Source of the DNA: Ceratorhiza oryzae-sativae
Taxonomy: Eukaryota > Basidiomycota > Agaricomycetes > Cantharellales > Ceratobasidiaceae
DNA: 64,000 bases
Direction of reading: 5' to 3'
Assembly (NCBI GenBank): GCA_030998015.1
Contig: JARWMV010000239.1
Span: 124,001-188,000, forward strand
The position numbers were made by a program, and so were the translations under genes. Shown piece by piece: positions 34,977-45,834 of the stretch. Every line of letters starts with the position of its first letter. The first letter of the stretch is position 1. A model generated the notes under the pieces. The model worked only from the letters and a program-made list of their open reading frames with translations. It was not told where the DNA came from and searched no databases.

Positions 34977-37900
34977 ATGTCTTTTCCACCCCACGAGAGT
35001 GAGTATGTACTACTCCTGTCGAAAAATTGCGGCTAAAATGGTTTGCAGTCGGAGCGCCTTTCAACTTTCCCAAGGAGGAGGAAAAGGTCATCGTGTTCTG
35101 GCGCGAGATCGATGCATTCCGGACCAGTCTAAAGCTGTCTGAAGGACGGCCCGAATATTCATTTTTCGATGGGCCACCGTTTGCGACTGGACTACCCCAT
35201 TACGGCCACTTGTGAGTTGTTGTGGCCCCTCGGGAGGTTGTCGTGTGCTCATCGGATCCGGCTAGGCTGGCTGGAACAATCAAGGTAACCTTCCACAACA
35301 AATCTCTGTTCAAGCTTTGAACCTTGAGGGCTAGGATATTGTGACTCGACATGCCCACGCAAGTGGCTTCCACGTCGAACGTCGTTTCGGGTGGGATACC
35401 CACGGCTTGCCCGTCGAACACGAGATCGACAAGAAACTTGGCATCACCGGACGTGAAGACGTCATGGCAATGGGGATTGACAAGTACAATGCCGAGTGTC
35501 GATCCATTGTTATGCGCTACTCGTCTGAGTGGCGTACCACTGTTGAACGTATGGGCCGATGGATTGATTTCGACAATGACTACAAAACATTGAACATCCA
35601 GTTTATGGAGAGCTGTTGGTGGGCGTTTAGCGAGCTCTATAAGAAAGGGATGGTATATCGTGGTACGAGGGTGATGCCTTATTCTACTGGTTGCACAACT
35701 CCTATCTCGAATTTTGAGGCTGGGTTGGATTATAGGGATGTAAGCGATCCCGCTGGTGAGTCATATCTACTTCTTTGTAAGCACATCTGAACTATTTGGT
35801 TGCAGTCACCGTCTCATTTCCCTTGGTGGACGACCCATCGACTAGCTTGCTCGCGTGGACGACAACCCCATGGACATTACCCAGCAATCTCGGCCTTTGT
35901 GTACACCCTGAGTTCACGTATCTCAAGATCCATGACCCGAAACACGGACGTAACTTTATTATTCACGAGAAGCTCCTTACCACCCTATACAAAGACCCAA
36001 AAAAAGCCGACTTCAAGAAAATCGGTCAATTCAAGGGCTCTGATATGAAAGGATGGAGATACACGCCATTATTTGATTACTTTACAGAACAGGTGGGAGC
36101 CTCAGGAATCTGATTGTGGCTGGACCTGATGAGGGCAATTCGTAGTTTGAGGATCGTGCATTCCGTGTGCTCAATGATACGTATGTCACAGACGATAGCG
36201 GAACTGGCATCGTCCACCAAGCTCCAGCGTTTGGTGAAGATGATCACCGCGTGGCATTGGCACATGGCATCATTCGGAATGACGAGATGCCCCCCTGTCC
36301 TATCGATGATGCTGGTCGGTTCACGAAGGAGGTTCCAGACTTTGTGGGCCAATACGTCAAGGTATTCTGACAAATATTTCTATTATGTCTAGTCTAAGCA
36401 TTTGCGTAGACAGCGGACAAGGAAATCCAAAAGGTCTTGAAAACCAAAGGCCGGCTGATCGTCCAATCTACGTTGATACATCAGTATCCGTTCTGCTGGA
36501 GGTAAGCATACTTGTACGATATAGGCTCCATCTGACCATTCAATTCAATTGAAGATCGCACACTCCACTGTTGTACAAAGCCATCCCGTCCTGGTTTGTG
36601 CGTGTCCAACCGGTAGTTGACCAACTCGTAAAGAACAACGCAGAGACACGATGGTATGTTCACATCTGCAAGCAAAAGCTGAACAAATGTGACCATGTTT
36701 GCGTGCAGGGTACCCCAAAGCGTTGGTGACAACCGTTTTGGAAACTGGATTGCTAACGCACGAGATTGGAACATTTCTCGAAATCGATACTGGGGCACGC
36801 CAATCCCGTTGTGGGTCAGCGATGACTTTGAAGAGGTAGGGTTTGTACCCTTTTCCTGAAGATTCATAGCTAAATGCGGGGTGCAATAGGTTGTAGCGAT
36901 TGGCTCGGTCGCTCAACTCGAGGAGCTGTCGGGTGTAAAAGGAATCAACGACATCCACCGAGATAAGATTGATCATATCACTATTCCCTCGAAGACTGGC
37001 AAAGGCAACCTGAAGCGTATCGACGAGGTGTTTGATTGTTGGTTCGAGTCTGGGAGGTACGTTATATCTTGCTAGTTCATCCACACTTGGTGGCTAATTC
37101 AAACAAAAGTATGCCCTATGCACAGATCCACTACCCATTCGAGAATAAGGATCGATTCGAGAAAGCGTTCCCAGCTGATTTCATTTCCGAAGGAATCGAT
37201 CAGACCCGGGGATGGTTCTACACACTACTCGTCCTATCGACGCATTTATTTGGAAAGGCCCCGTGGAAGAACTTGATCGTTAGTGGGCTGGTATTAGCTG
37301 CGTGAGCAAATATCGTACGTATTTTGAAGGGAAGTCCAGTCTGATTGAAATTACAGAGATGGAAAGAAGATGAGCAAGAGCCTCAAGAACTATCCAGATC
37401 CAAACTTGGTTATAAATTCTTATGGAGCTGACGCGACTCGGTATATTTTCCTTCCCGTCCTCCTGCCTTTACCCTTGCTCACTCTAAATGTTTTTAGAAT
37501 GTATCTCGTCAATTCGCCTATCGTCCGTGCAGAGAATTTGCGTTTCCGAGAAGAGGGTGTTCGAGACGTGATCTCGCGTGTCCTGTTGCCTTGGCTCAAC
37601 TCGTATCGGTTCTTCCTGGGCCAAGTCGCACTGCTCAAAAAGGAATCTGGTATTGATTTTGTGTACGAGGCGCACAAGGCCCGCTCGAGTAATGTTATGG
37701 ACCGATGGATCTTGGCAAGATGTCAGAGCTTGATTAAGCTTGTCAGGGAGGAGATGGCTGGTGAGTACTGCATCTTTCTGGCGAAAGAAGGTGTTCACGA
37801 GGAGCGCCTGTTAGCGTATCGGCTATATACCATCGTTCCAAGGTTGCTTGAGCTTATTGATGAGCTCACGAACTGGTATATTCGATTCAATCGAAAGAGG

Positions 37901-39006
37901 CTAAAGGGAGAAGATGGTCCCGAGGTGGCCGTTGCGGCACTCAATACACTGTTCGAGACGCTCTTCACACTCTGCCGCACAATGGTGAGACTATTCCAGC
38001 CAAACCAAACAGTTGGGCTCATCTGGCTCTCCTCTCCAGTCTTCGTACACTCCTTTCATTACCGAAAACATCTACCAAGGGTTGAGACCGTTCATCCCCA
38101 AATCTGCCGATGTGGCCGATGATCGATCCGTACATTTCTTGCCGTTCCCCGAAGTTAAGGATGAATACTTTGACAGCGATATCGAGCGTCAGGTGCAAAG
38201 GATGCAGGCCGTGATTGAGCTCACGAGGACATTGCGCGAGAGGCACAACCGCGCACTCAAGGTCGGCTTATTCTTACTTTCATCCAGCATGGGTGTATGC
38301 TAACCGTGCATATCAAATAGACTCCGCTCAAAGAACTCCTCATCTTCCACCCAGATCAAACATACCTTGACGATGTTCAGCCACTACAACGATACCTTGA
38401 GTCTGAGCTCAACATTCGCGAGTTGATCTTCACCAGCGACGAGACACGTACAGGAGTCAAGTACCGCGCTGTTGCCGATTGGCCCGTCCTTGGGCGTAAA
38501 CTTAGGAAAGATATCGGCAAAGTCAAGGCTGGCTTGCCGAATCTTTCGTCTGATGATGTCAAGAACTATGTGGCGAACGGGACGATCGACGTTGCTGGTA
38601 TCACCCTCGTTGCGGGTGATCTTGCCGTTCAGCGATTCGTCGAGCTACCCGAAGATGGCACGGCAGCGACGAATACGGATAACGATGTCGTAGTGGTATT
38701 GGATATCCGTATCCACCCCGAGCTAGAGGGAGAAGCCCTTGCACGCGAAATGATCAACCGCGTTCAAAAGCTGCGCAAAAAGGCAGGTCTGCAGGCTGTC
38801 GACGAGGTCTCGGTTTATTACAAGTTCGCCGACGGCGAGGGCGAGGATATCGTCAAGGCTATCAGGGAACAGGCCGAGATGATCCAAAAAGCTATTCGAG
38901 GCCTGCCCGTGGACGTGCGCAACGAGAGGCTGGCGCGGCGGTGTTGATTGAAGAGGAACAAGAGATTGCGGAGACCAAGTTTACGCTCTCGCTCGTCCGA
39001 AACTGA
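34977..39006 (+). CDS. ILS1: Isoleucyl-tRNA synthetase, cytosolic
   Basis: A class I synthetase that charges tRNA-Ile and edits valine. The start MSFPPHE is followed after a 56 bp or so intron by [20 protein letters not shown]. The HIGH motif appears as PHYGHL in [17 protein letters not shown], and the KMSKS motif in [15 protein letters not shown]. The [14 protein letters not shown] and [18 protein letters not shown] segments are from the editing domain. [19 protein letters not shown] and [20 protein letters not shown] are further signatures. About fourteen short introns; that at about 37762-37815 is 54 bp and stays open if retained. The last exon shifts frame near 38921-38930: the first frame stops at 38947, but one missing base leads to [19 protein letters not shown] and LSLVRN at 39006, the expected terminus. 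Confidence 0.96.
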
Positions 39007-39232
39007 AGTGAATTGAATCTCAAACATACTACTTGAATTTGTGACATAGATTTATTGTTGAAGAATATATCAGAATTTACTGTAACATAGAGCGAACACC
39101 AGACAACGACCCGAGCGAGGCTTCTCGTATCAAAAGGAGAAGCTTGCCTTGTGCAGGACTTGAGCGAGGAAATAGAAACACAGGACAACGAACAAGAAAT
39201 AGTACGATATCAAACACTACAATCAACAGACC

Positions 39233-41731
39233 TCAACGATCGCCAAGTATCCCCTCGCGGCCCATTTCGTCACCAGAGCCCTCGGAAGGCGCCGGTTTGT
39301 ACTCGAGCTGAGCTAGTAGAAGTGGCATGACTAAAGGAGAATATGTCAGTATCATCAGAGGGCATCCTTGACGAGGAAAAATAACCGACCTTCCTCTAAT
39401 TAGCGTCGAAATAAATCAAGTCAGCGAACGAACGAGCACAGGAATGAAAATCCGCACCATATCCAGGATGACGCCCACTCCGCAACTCTTGGGTGACCTG
39501 CCTCATCGAATCTCCATTCCGAATCTGAGCCCAGTTGGAGAGTGCAAAATCCATTTGAACCTACAGTCCTAGTTGAGCGTATGATAATGCAAACTGTGGC
39601 TCCAATCACCTTGCGAATGTCACCAAACGCTGCAGAAAACCCGGAAAACAGCTCGAATGGCACGTTTTGTATAGACATGCTCTTGGAAATATGACTAAAC
39701 GCACGCGACTTGAGTTCGCCCAAATCCAGCTCTGCGCAACGATGAGCGGCCGCATACATTCCCATGAACCAATTCACTTACTGTCAGCCAGCCGGTAAAT
39801 GGCTTTGGCCGAACACGGGCTTGGCCGTCGGGGTTATTCGCCTCCCAGTCTCGCACCCATCCTCGACGACCTCCACCTGCCGAATCTGAGCGAAGGATGC
39901 CCATCCCTGGCGAGTTTAATGGTGCTCCGTCGGATGATATCGGGAGGTGAGGGACTGCTTGGGCGAATGATGAAGCTGGAGGGGACGAAGGCATAAACTG
40001 TGACTTGAGTGGCGCGAATACAATGTATCTAGAAACTATGGGTGAGAAATCCGTAAACTGGGCTGTCACGATTACCCTACCAGTATACAACTGCATAAGA
40101 CAGTGATATTGAGCCACGATATATAATCAAAGCAAGAACCATGCACTCACATAGTACAAGAACGACTTGTATGTAACATATGCTACATCTCGGACTACAA
40201 CCTGCACCTTGGGCGGCCAGGCAGCGGTGGGACTGATATAGTTGGTATATTTGGTGCGGCTGCAGGTGCGGCCGGGACGGGCACAAGCGCAGCAGGAAGT
40301 CCAGGAACGTCTGATATCGCTCCAGAATCGTCTGCGTGCTTACCTGCCGCCACATCCGCGTCAGATGACACTTCCCAAGCCATGTCGTCGAATTCGGCGT
40401 CCTCTTCATCCGAGTCTCCGCCGCGTTAGAGTACACTGTTACATACTTTAAACCAACATCAACCGAAGACGCCCACAACACGACCTGGAGTAACTTACAT
40501 CCGGTCTTCAAACGATGGCAGCCCAGAGCTTGTGGTACCCATATCCGGCGCGGCTTCAGCAAACCCGGAACTGAACACTACAGGCCGGCCATCAGCCCCC
40601 ACCAGAGTATTGCACAACACTCTATAAAAAAAAAAACTCACTAGTCCGGAAATACTCTGCCCGTCCAGCCAAAAGCTTCTTGCTCGCATAAATGCGCCGA
40701 GTCTTCCCACCCCGCCGTCGGGGCGGCAGTACAAACTCCACATCCGAATAACAAGGGTCGTCGAGCAACGAACCGACTGAACTTATCAGATCGCGCGGTA
40801 CCGTCTGTTTGCTGACCGAGGACGTGGGAGGAGCAGGCGAATCGGTGATTTGGCAAATAATGAGAAAGGCATCTGCGCCTCGGACCGAGTTGGGAGAATA
40901 ATAAACCGCGTCGCGTCTGGCGAACTGGGCCCTATGGGAGTAAACGTCTGTGAGTCAAGAACTGGGAAGGGTCGGGGAGAAGCCACACCAGCCCCAGTTA
41001 GCAGTCTAGAAGCACGAGCTAGTTAGAACACGGATCAAATGTATAAGCGTGAACGAACCTTCCAAGAAAACGCATGGTTGTAGGCCTCTTTGCTGTTAAA
41101 CTGAGTCGTCTTGCCGACACTCCTATTCAAGCCATCAGAGCCTGCAATCTACGGGACAGGCTAAACGACTAACCGAAGCTCAAAGGTAAACTTGTACAAC
41201 CCTTCTCGTTGCCATCTGGTCGCATCGCTCAGCCTGTTGATCGACCGAACAGAAAAGTGGTGCATACTTTCCATTTACGGCCTTTTCCTTTTCGTCGGCC
41301 GTTGGCTACGATGGGTAGTCAGATACCGCCACTTTTCGGCTATCAGAGGATTGTAGGCGCCTCACCTCACAGGATAGATAGAGGCTAATATATCCCCCTC
41401 CTTCATGCCCGCTGTTCGGATAAAATAGGACCTAAATTGGATGTTTGGCGATTTATACAAGAACGATAGGTTTTCAGCATTGTTAGACTAACCTGCCAAC
41501 GACTGGGTGGCAAGAGAAAAACACAATCTCATCAGCCAACATTAGGCTGAAGAACGTCCAAACCACCACTCACCCTCCACCAAACACTGCACTCTTCACA
41601 ACCTTGCTCTTTTGTTCTCCTCGACTTCCCTCAAATAGCTGCTTCAAGTTTCGGACAGTCCACTCGAGCGTGACCGTCGAGGACTCTTGAAACTCGGCAA
41701 CGTTGGTCGTGTTGTTCATGGACGTGTCCAT
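39233..41731 (-). CDS. MATH-BTB protein (SPOP-like, Cullin-3 adaptor type)
   Basis: Starts MDTSMNNTTNVAEFQESSTV. The MATH domain is split over many exons: LEWTVRNLKQLFEGSRGEQK, VLFYPNSGHEGGGYISLYLS, RWQREGLYKFTFELR, KEAYNHAFSWK, TANWGWAQFARRDAVYY and ADAFLIICQITDSP. A BTB domain follows (DDPCYSDVEFVLPPRRRG, YASKKLLAGRAEYFRT, then LGELKSRAFSHISKSMS). MATH domains grip substrates and BTB domains recruit Cullin-3, so a ubiquitin-ligase adaptor role is inferred. The C-terminus is MDFALSNWAQIRNGDSMRQV, SGRHPGY, a possible 6 bp exon (39390-39395), then MPLLLAQLEYKPAPSEGSGD and stop at 39233. Introns are about 50-62 bp. The exon set in the middle (40000-40600) is the least certain part. Confidence 0.88.
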
Positions 41732-42008
41732 CGTAATTCCCGGGTCTCTGGTCGTTGCTCAGATCTACGAGGTCGTGTGAGATTTGTTAATGTAGATTAG
41801 GGTGATGGTCGGGGGGCAGGCAAACGTGAGGAGAGTGGAGCGCGCCTCGCATGGAAGTCACGAGGCGTGTTATGGTTCCCGATTCAGGTAATTTGAAATA
41901 CACCCCTATTCAGGGGTTTCTCCCCTTTCGCACGGCGAGTCCAGATCGAAAAGAGTCTATGATTATTTGTGGAAATATAACACGAAAGACACCGCAAAAT
42001 TGAACAAA

Positions 42009-42854
42009 TTAAACTTCGGCAACATTGGCGTATTCCGACTCGACGCCAGGCTCCATGAGTGCAGCGTGGCCAAGGATGAGGATTGCGCTGGACCCGACGA
42101 GCCAGAAGAATGTCCCGAGCGGGCTTGACCACCAAAGAAGGGGGAGGCCTAGGGCATGATATTAGATAGAGTTTAGCTATGAGGTTCACGAATTGGTGCA
42201 TACCGATAACGAACAGACCAGTGTACTGTGAAATGGAAAGTCAACTTTTTGGCATGTGTCAAAACAAAAATGACCTCACCAAAGTCTTTTGGTTGACGGG
42301 AGAATCTCCTTCTGGCGCCCTGTGTCCAGATGTCAGACGCTGCTGAGACTTAACATCACCCAGCATGCATACCATTTGTTAATCGCCATGAACCCTAGTG
42401 GCGCCCATGAGCAAGCTCGTTCATAGCAACGGCGCAAGTGCACGCACCTCCAATCAAAAATCCGAGGCTGATCAGCAGCCAGTAGTTGGTGAGCTAAGTG
42501 TCGTGTCAATTCAGCAAGTGCACCTCAAATTCACCACAACGGCTTACTAGCGCATAGACAGCGAGAATGGCGATGATTACTCCATAGTTGCCAGAGAAAT
42601 ACCGAGTATTGTAGGAAATTCGTGACGTTGCCTGGTTCATGTCCGCAGGCCTGCCCGATCGATTAGCGTCTGCACATTGACGATACGTAGAACGTACCGG
42701 GATACCCTCTGGACGTCAAAGAACTCTTGCGGCCCTCGCAGTGCGCTCAGCCTCGTCTCCTGTCCGAGTCTTTGAGCGTCAATCGGCAATCCTACAACAA
42801 CCTACTCACGCGCAGGCTCTTGAGATACTCGGGAATCTTCATAGCAATCTCCAT
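42009..42854 (-). CDS. YIP3: PRA1 family protein (prenylated Rab acceptor, Yip3-like)
   Basis: Small four-helix membrane proteins that act on prenylated Rab GTPases between ER and Golgi. The start MEIAMKIPEYLKSL (ATG 42854) is followed, after introns, by RLSALRGPQEFFDVQRVSRP, then ATSRISYNTRYFSGNYGVII with the family's NY motif, AILAVYALVS and LLISLGFLIGGAC. The last exons give GLPLLWWSSPLGTFFWLV, GSSAILILGHAALMEPGVES and EYANVAEV, ending at 42009. The hydrophobic pairs and the charged ends match the family. About five short introns split it. Exon ends in the middle were not all resolved. Confidence 0.85.
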
Positions 42855-42997
42855 TGTAGCTGTTGTGAGTTGGTGGTAGGTGTGGGTAGATCTGAAGAGG
42901 TGAGCTAAGCGCTAAGCCCGACGTGTCTTTTTATTAAATTTACATCCGCACCGCAGTCGATCCAGCACTGCCATCACCCAACTTCCACGCGCTCACT

Positions 42998-43282
42998 ATG
43001 CTGCGCCGCGACCCGACAGCCATCGGCCTCACCGACGATGACGTCGGCGACGTCAAAGAGGCCACCGCCAAGTGGCTCCAGGCACACGGACGCCCATCCA
43101 ACACCGAGGCCGCCAACCCAGATACGTCCGAAGCACCCGTCAACGCACTCGAAAAGGCGAAACAAAGAAAGCAGGGAAAGACAACTGCGCAACGGATCGG
43201 GCTGCAGCAATGTATGTCCTGATTTGAACCAGACTGATGCACTGGATTGACACATTTGGTTGCGCAGGAGCTCCAGTTTATG
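42998..43282 (+). CDS. CDC26: CDC26/APC12, anaphase-promoting complex subunit
   Basis: CDC26 is a tiny chaperone-like subunit whose N-terminus sits in the TPR groove of CDC16/APC6. The ATG at 42998 gives MLRRDPTAIGLTDDDVGDVK, and MLRRxPT is the family's hallmark. The helix EATAKWLQAHGR and a basic stretch KAKQRKQGKTTAQRIG follow. Without splicing it ends LQQCMS at 43222 (74 residues). With a gtatgt-gcgcag intron it ends LQQWSSSL at about 43282 (76 residues). Both are compatible with the family, where only the N-terminus is conserved. It is divergent from PRA1 and shares a 143 bp promoter region with it. Confidence 0.8.
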
Positions 43283-43405
43283 AAAGGGCTATGCATTGTA
43301 CCAGACTATCTCGACTCGACAGCATGTGAATTCCATCCTCAGTCGAGATTTTTGTCATGTCGGTCTCCCCCAACTGTGCTTATTTTGACAACACCGATAT
43401 CTGGG

Positions 43406-43865
43406 TCACGAGTGGGAGGAGTTTCTGATTTCTGTTGAGTGCCCGCCGACCTTTTGTGCCGCGTGGGCACTCACCGCGATCATCTCGTCGTGCTCTGGCA
43501 ACTTTTCGAACTTCTCTGCGTCTTCGGGGGATACGTCTGTAACCAAGTCAATATTAATTGCCTTTTTTTATTCGAATTGAAACTCACACGTTTCGATAAC
43601 ATGTACCTTTCCATCCACAACCCCCACGTCTACACGGGTCTCCGGCATAAGTGTAAACTAATGGGCCTTGTTTCTAACTCACCGTGTGAGATCGAGCCTG
43701 GAAGGTTGAGAAACATCGACCGAGTGTTCTCCATAAGCTTCCGAACATCCTCCAAGAGTTCGGGAGTCTTGGGCGTCAAGGTTACATACACGATAAACTA
43801 GGCAGTCAATGTTGAGTGAGAGGTAAAACATGAAGATACAACCCTCTCACTCGATTGCTGGCCAT
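43406..43865 (-). CDS. Small ABM/Dabb-like alpha-beta barrel protein
   Basis: Four exons give about 110 residues. MASNR (ATG 43865) joins FIVYVTLTPKTPELLEDVRK, LMENTRSMFLNLPGSISHDV, GVVDGKVHVIETYVSPEDAE and KFEKLPEHDEMIAV. The donors are gtgaga, gtgagt and gtgagt, which alone keep the frame. The strand-helix-strand layout, with PGS in the first turn and VIETYVSPEDAEKF near the end, resembles dimeric antibiotic-biosynthesis-monooxygenase or stress-response Dabb folds. This is a pattern-level call without a decisive residue. No catalytic role is claimed. The end (stop 43406) assumes the last exon reads through a possible donor at about 43476. Confidence 0.55.
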
Positions 43866-44096
43866 GGTCACAGTGATGGGTGATTTCAGAAAACAGACAA
43901 CAAAGGCTCGCAACAATAACGGCTCAAAGGCTCGGCCATCACCCAACATGGGAATACCCGCCGAAGCCTAATGCATTCACACATCCGATACACCCGCCGG
44001 GTACTTTCAACGACTCCCCGGACGCCTTGACGCTTGACACTAAATATGGAAACAATTACTGCATTTATCCTGTTGCAACCACAATAACCTAAACAA

Positions 44097-45432
44097 TCAA
44101 GCCAACGACTTGGGCAATCCCTCGGCGTCCAACAAGGCCTCCTCGTCGCCCAACTTCCTCGGCCCGTCCCCAACCCGCGTATGGATCAGCCCTTTAACAG
44201 CTCCAACCTCGTACTTGGCAGCCACCGCCGGATTGAACCCTTCAGGCAACGCAAGCTCTCCAGGCGTCTCCTGACCTTGGCAAACATCTGGAACGGATCA
44301 GAGAAGGCTGGCTCTGCGGAAAGTAAAGCGCAATCAAGTTGATAATCTCCTTGAGATTTTGCTCGGGAGCGTAAATAACGGCATTCGGACCCGCATCGTA
44401 CGTATACGCCGCCTTGAGCTTTCCTCCAGCCGCGACCGACGCGCGGTTATACTCGACAATAAGCGCGATAATCGCCCGGCTCACGTCGTTCATATAGAAA
44501 ATCGGAGGAGCCGTGTCCAGCGCGACAGCATGAAACTGGTTCGAGTCGGCCATAGTAATAGCCGCAAACGAATCAAAATCGCGCGCTTTGATAGCAGCGA
44601 CGATATCCTTCATACGTTGCGGGACGACCTGCTTGATTCGGTGCTGCAAGAGCGGAGAGGTCTCGACGGTCCGCTGCATACCGGCCGTGGAAGATGTTCC
44701 CTTTTTCGCGTCGTTGACGACGCAAATGAGCGCGTGAAGTTCGGGCCAATGCTCTTTGGGCGCGATCTCGACTGCAAACGAGTCCGAGCCGTCAGGTTTA
44801 GAGCCCATTTCCCAAGCGACGTAGCCTCCAAAGAGAGAACGACAGGCCGAGCCGGAACCTTGGCGTGCAATAACGGATAGTTCGGACGGAGTAGCGGGTA
44901 GCTCGTACAGCTGCGCCAGAGACGCCACGAGCGCAGCGAATCCAGACGCAGACGACGCAAGGCCGGCCGCAGTCGGAAAGTTGTTAAACGACGCAATGTG
45001 GACGTGGTATTGTGAAATCTACAAGGAGCGAAACGGTTAAAGTCTTTGTCGCGCATGGTCGAGTTGTGAGATACACACACACACCTTGGGCTTGCTGGAA
45101 TCAGACTCTTCTAGCTTGGCCCTCAGTCGTTTCATCTCGGTGATACATGTTGCGAGCCGTCCGCCTGGCTTGATCTCGTCCTCCTTGCCGTTTAGCCAGA
45201 GCTGGTCCCTCTCGAACGAAGGATCCGCGCGTGAAGTCGTAGTCGATCGCAGATGGTCTTGATCGAGCGTCACGGAGAGCGAAGAGTTGGTCGGCAGGAT
45301 GAGCTTGGTATCACGTTTACCCCAGTACCTAGCAGAGTCGCGTTAGTTAACAGACAACGAGCAAGGAGCGAATGCGTACTTGATGCAGGCAATGTTTACC
45401 GGAGCAGTAGCAGTTGCTTGATACACAGTCAT
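44097..45432 (-). CDS. ERG19: Mevalonate diphosphate decarboxylase (two frameshifts near the end)
   Basis: It turns mevalonate-5-diphosphate into isopentenyl diphosphate, the last step of the mevalonate pathway that feeds sterols and dolichol. MTVYQATATAPVNIACIK (ATG 45432) joins YWGKRDTKLILPTNSSLSVT with the ATP-site region. HIASFNNFPTAAGLASSASG is the phosphate-binding loop, and QGSGSACRSLFGGYVAWEMG and AYTYDAGPNAVIY carry the family's catalytic-site surroundings. The frame then breaks twice, near 44311-44318 and 44270-44275, each needing one extra base. Frame-corrected, the end reads DPFQMFAKVQETPGELALPE, GAVKGLIHTRVGDGPRKLGD and stops at 44097, as expected for the family. Since this enzyme is essential, assembly error is more likely than real loss. 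Confidence 0.94.
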
Positions 45433-45834
45433 GTTGATTTTCTGTAAATAAAACGCGTCATTTGAGTCCATTTCGTCAATACGGCTATAGAAAATACCTC
45501 TTTCACAGCTCGTCGTCAAAAACAGGTCGTATCACGACTTTTATGCGTCTGAAAAACACACGTCAGACCATAGCTAGAGAAAAGGGACGCGCTTATATAA
45601 CATACGATCGAGGTAGGCTAAACAAAAGGACTCCTTGTCGGTCGAGACAATTGGCCCCAAAAATCGACAATGAGGAAGAGACGCGAGGAAGGGTTTTCCT
45701 TTTTCGGAGGCTAAATGTCAGTCCGGTGGCGGTGCACATCCGAGCTTCGACAGGGTTTTCAAATTGAACTACTCTTCCAACCATATCTTTACGACCAGAC
45801 ACTTGTGCCTTGATCACCGAAATTTGGGTTCAAT
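45433..45834. other. Divergent promoter region of ERG19 and the MBIP-like gene
   Basis: A 402 bp region between two divergent starts. It contains tcgaggtaggc and AT-rich stretches, including tatataacatac near 45594-45605. I see no gene and no obvious shared element. Confidence 0.4.

Noticed and set aside
38945..38947. Stop of isoleucyl-tRNA synthetase at 38947
   Set aside because: The neighbouring frame continues with a convincing family terminus to 39006, so this stop is probably an artefact of a missing base.
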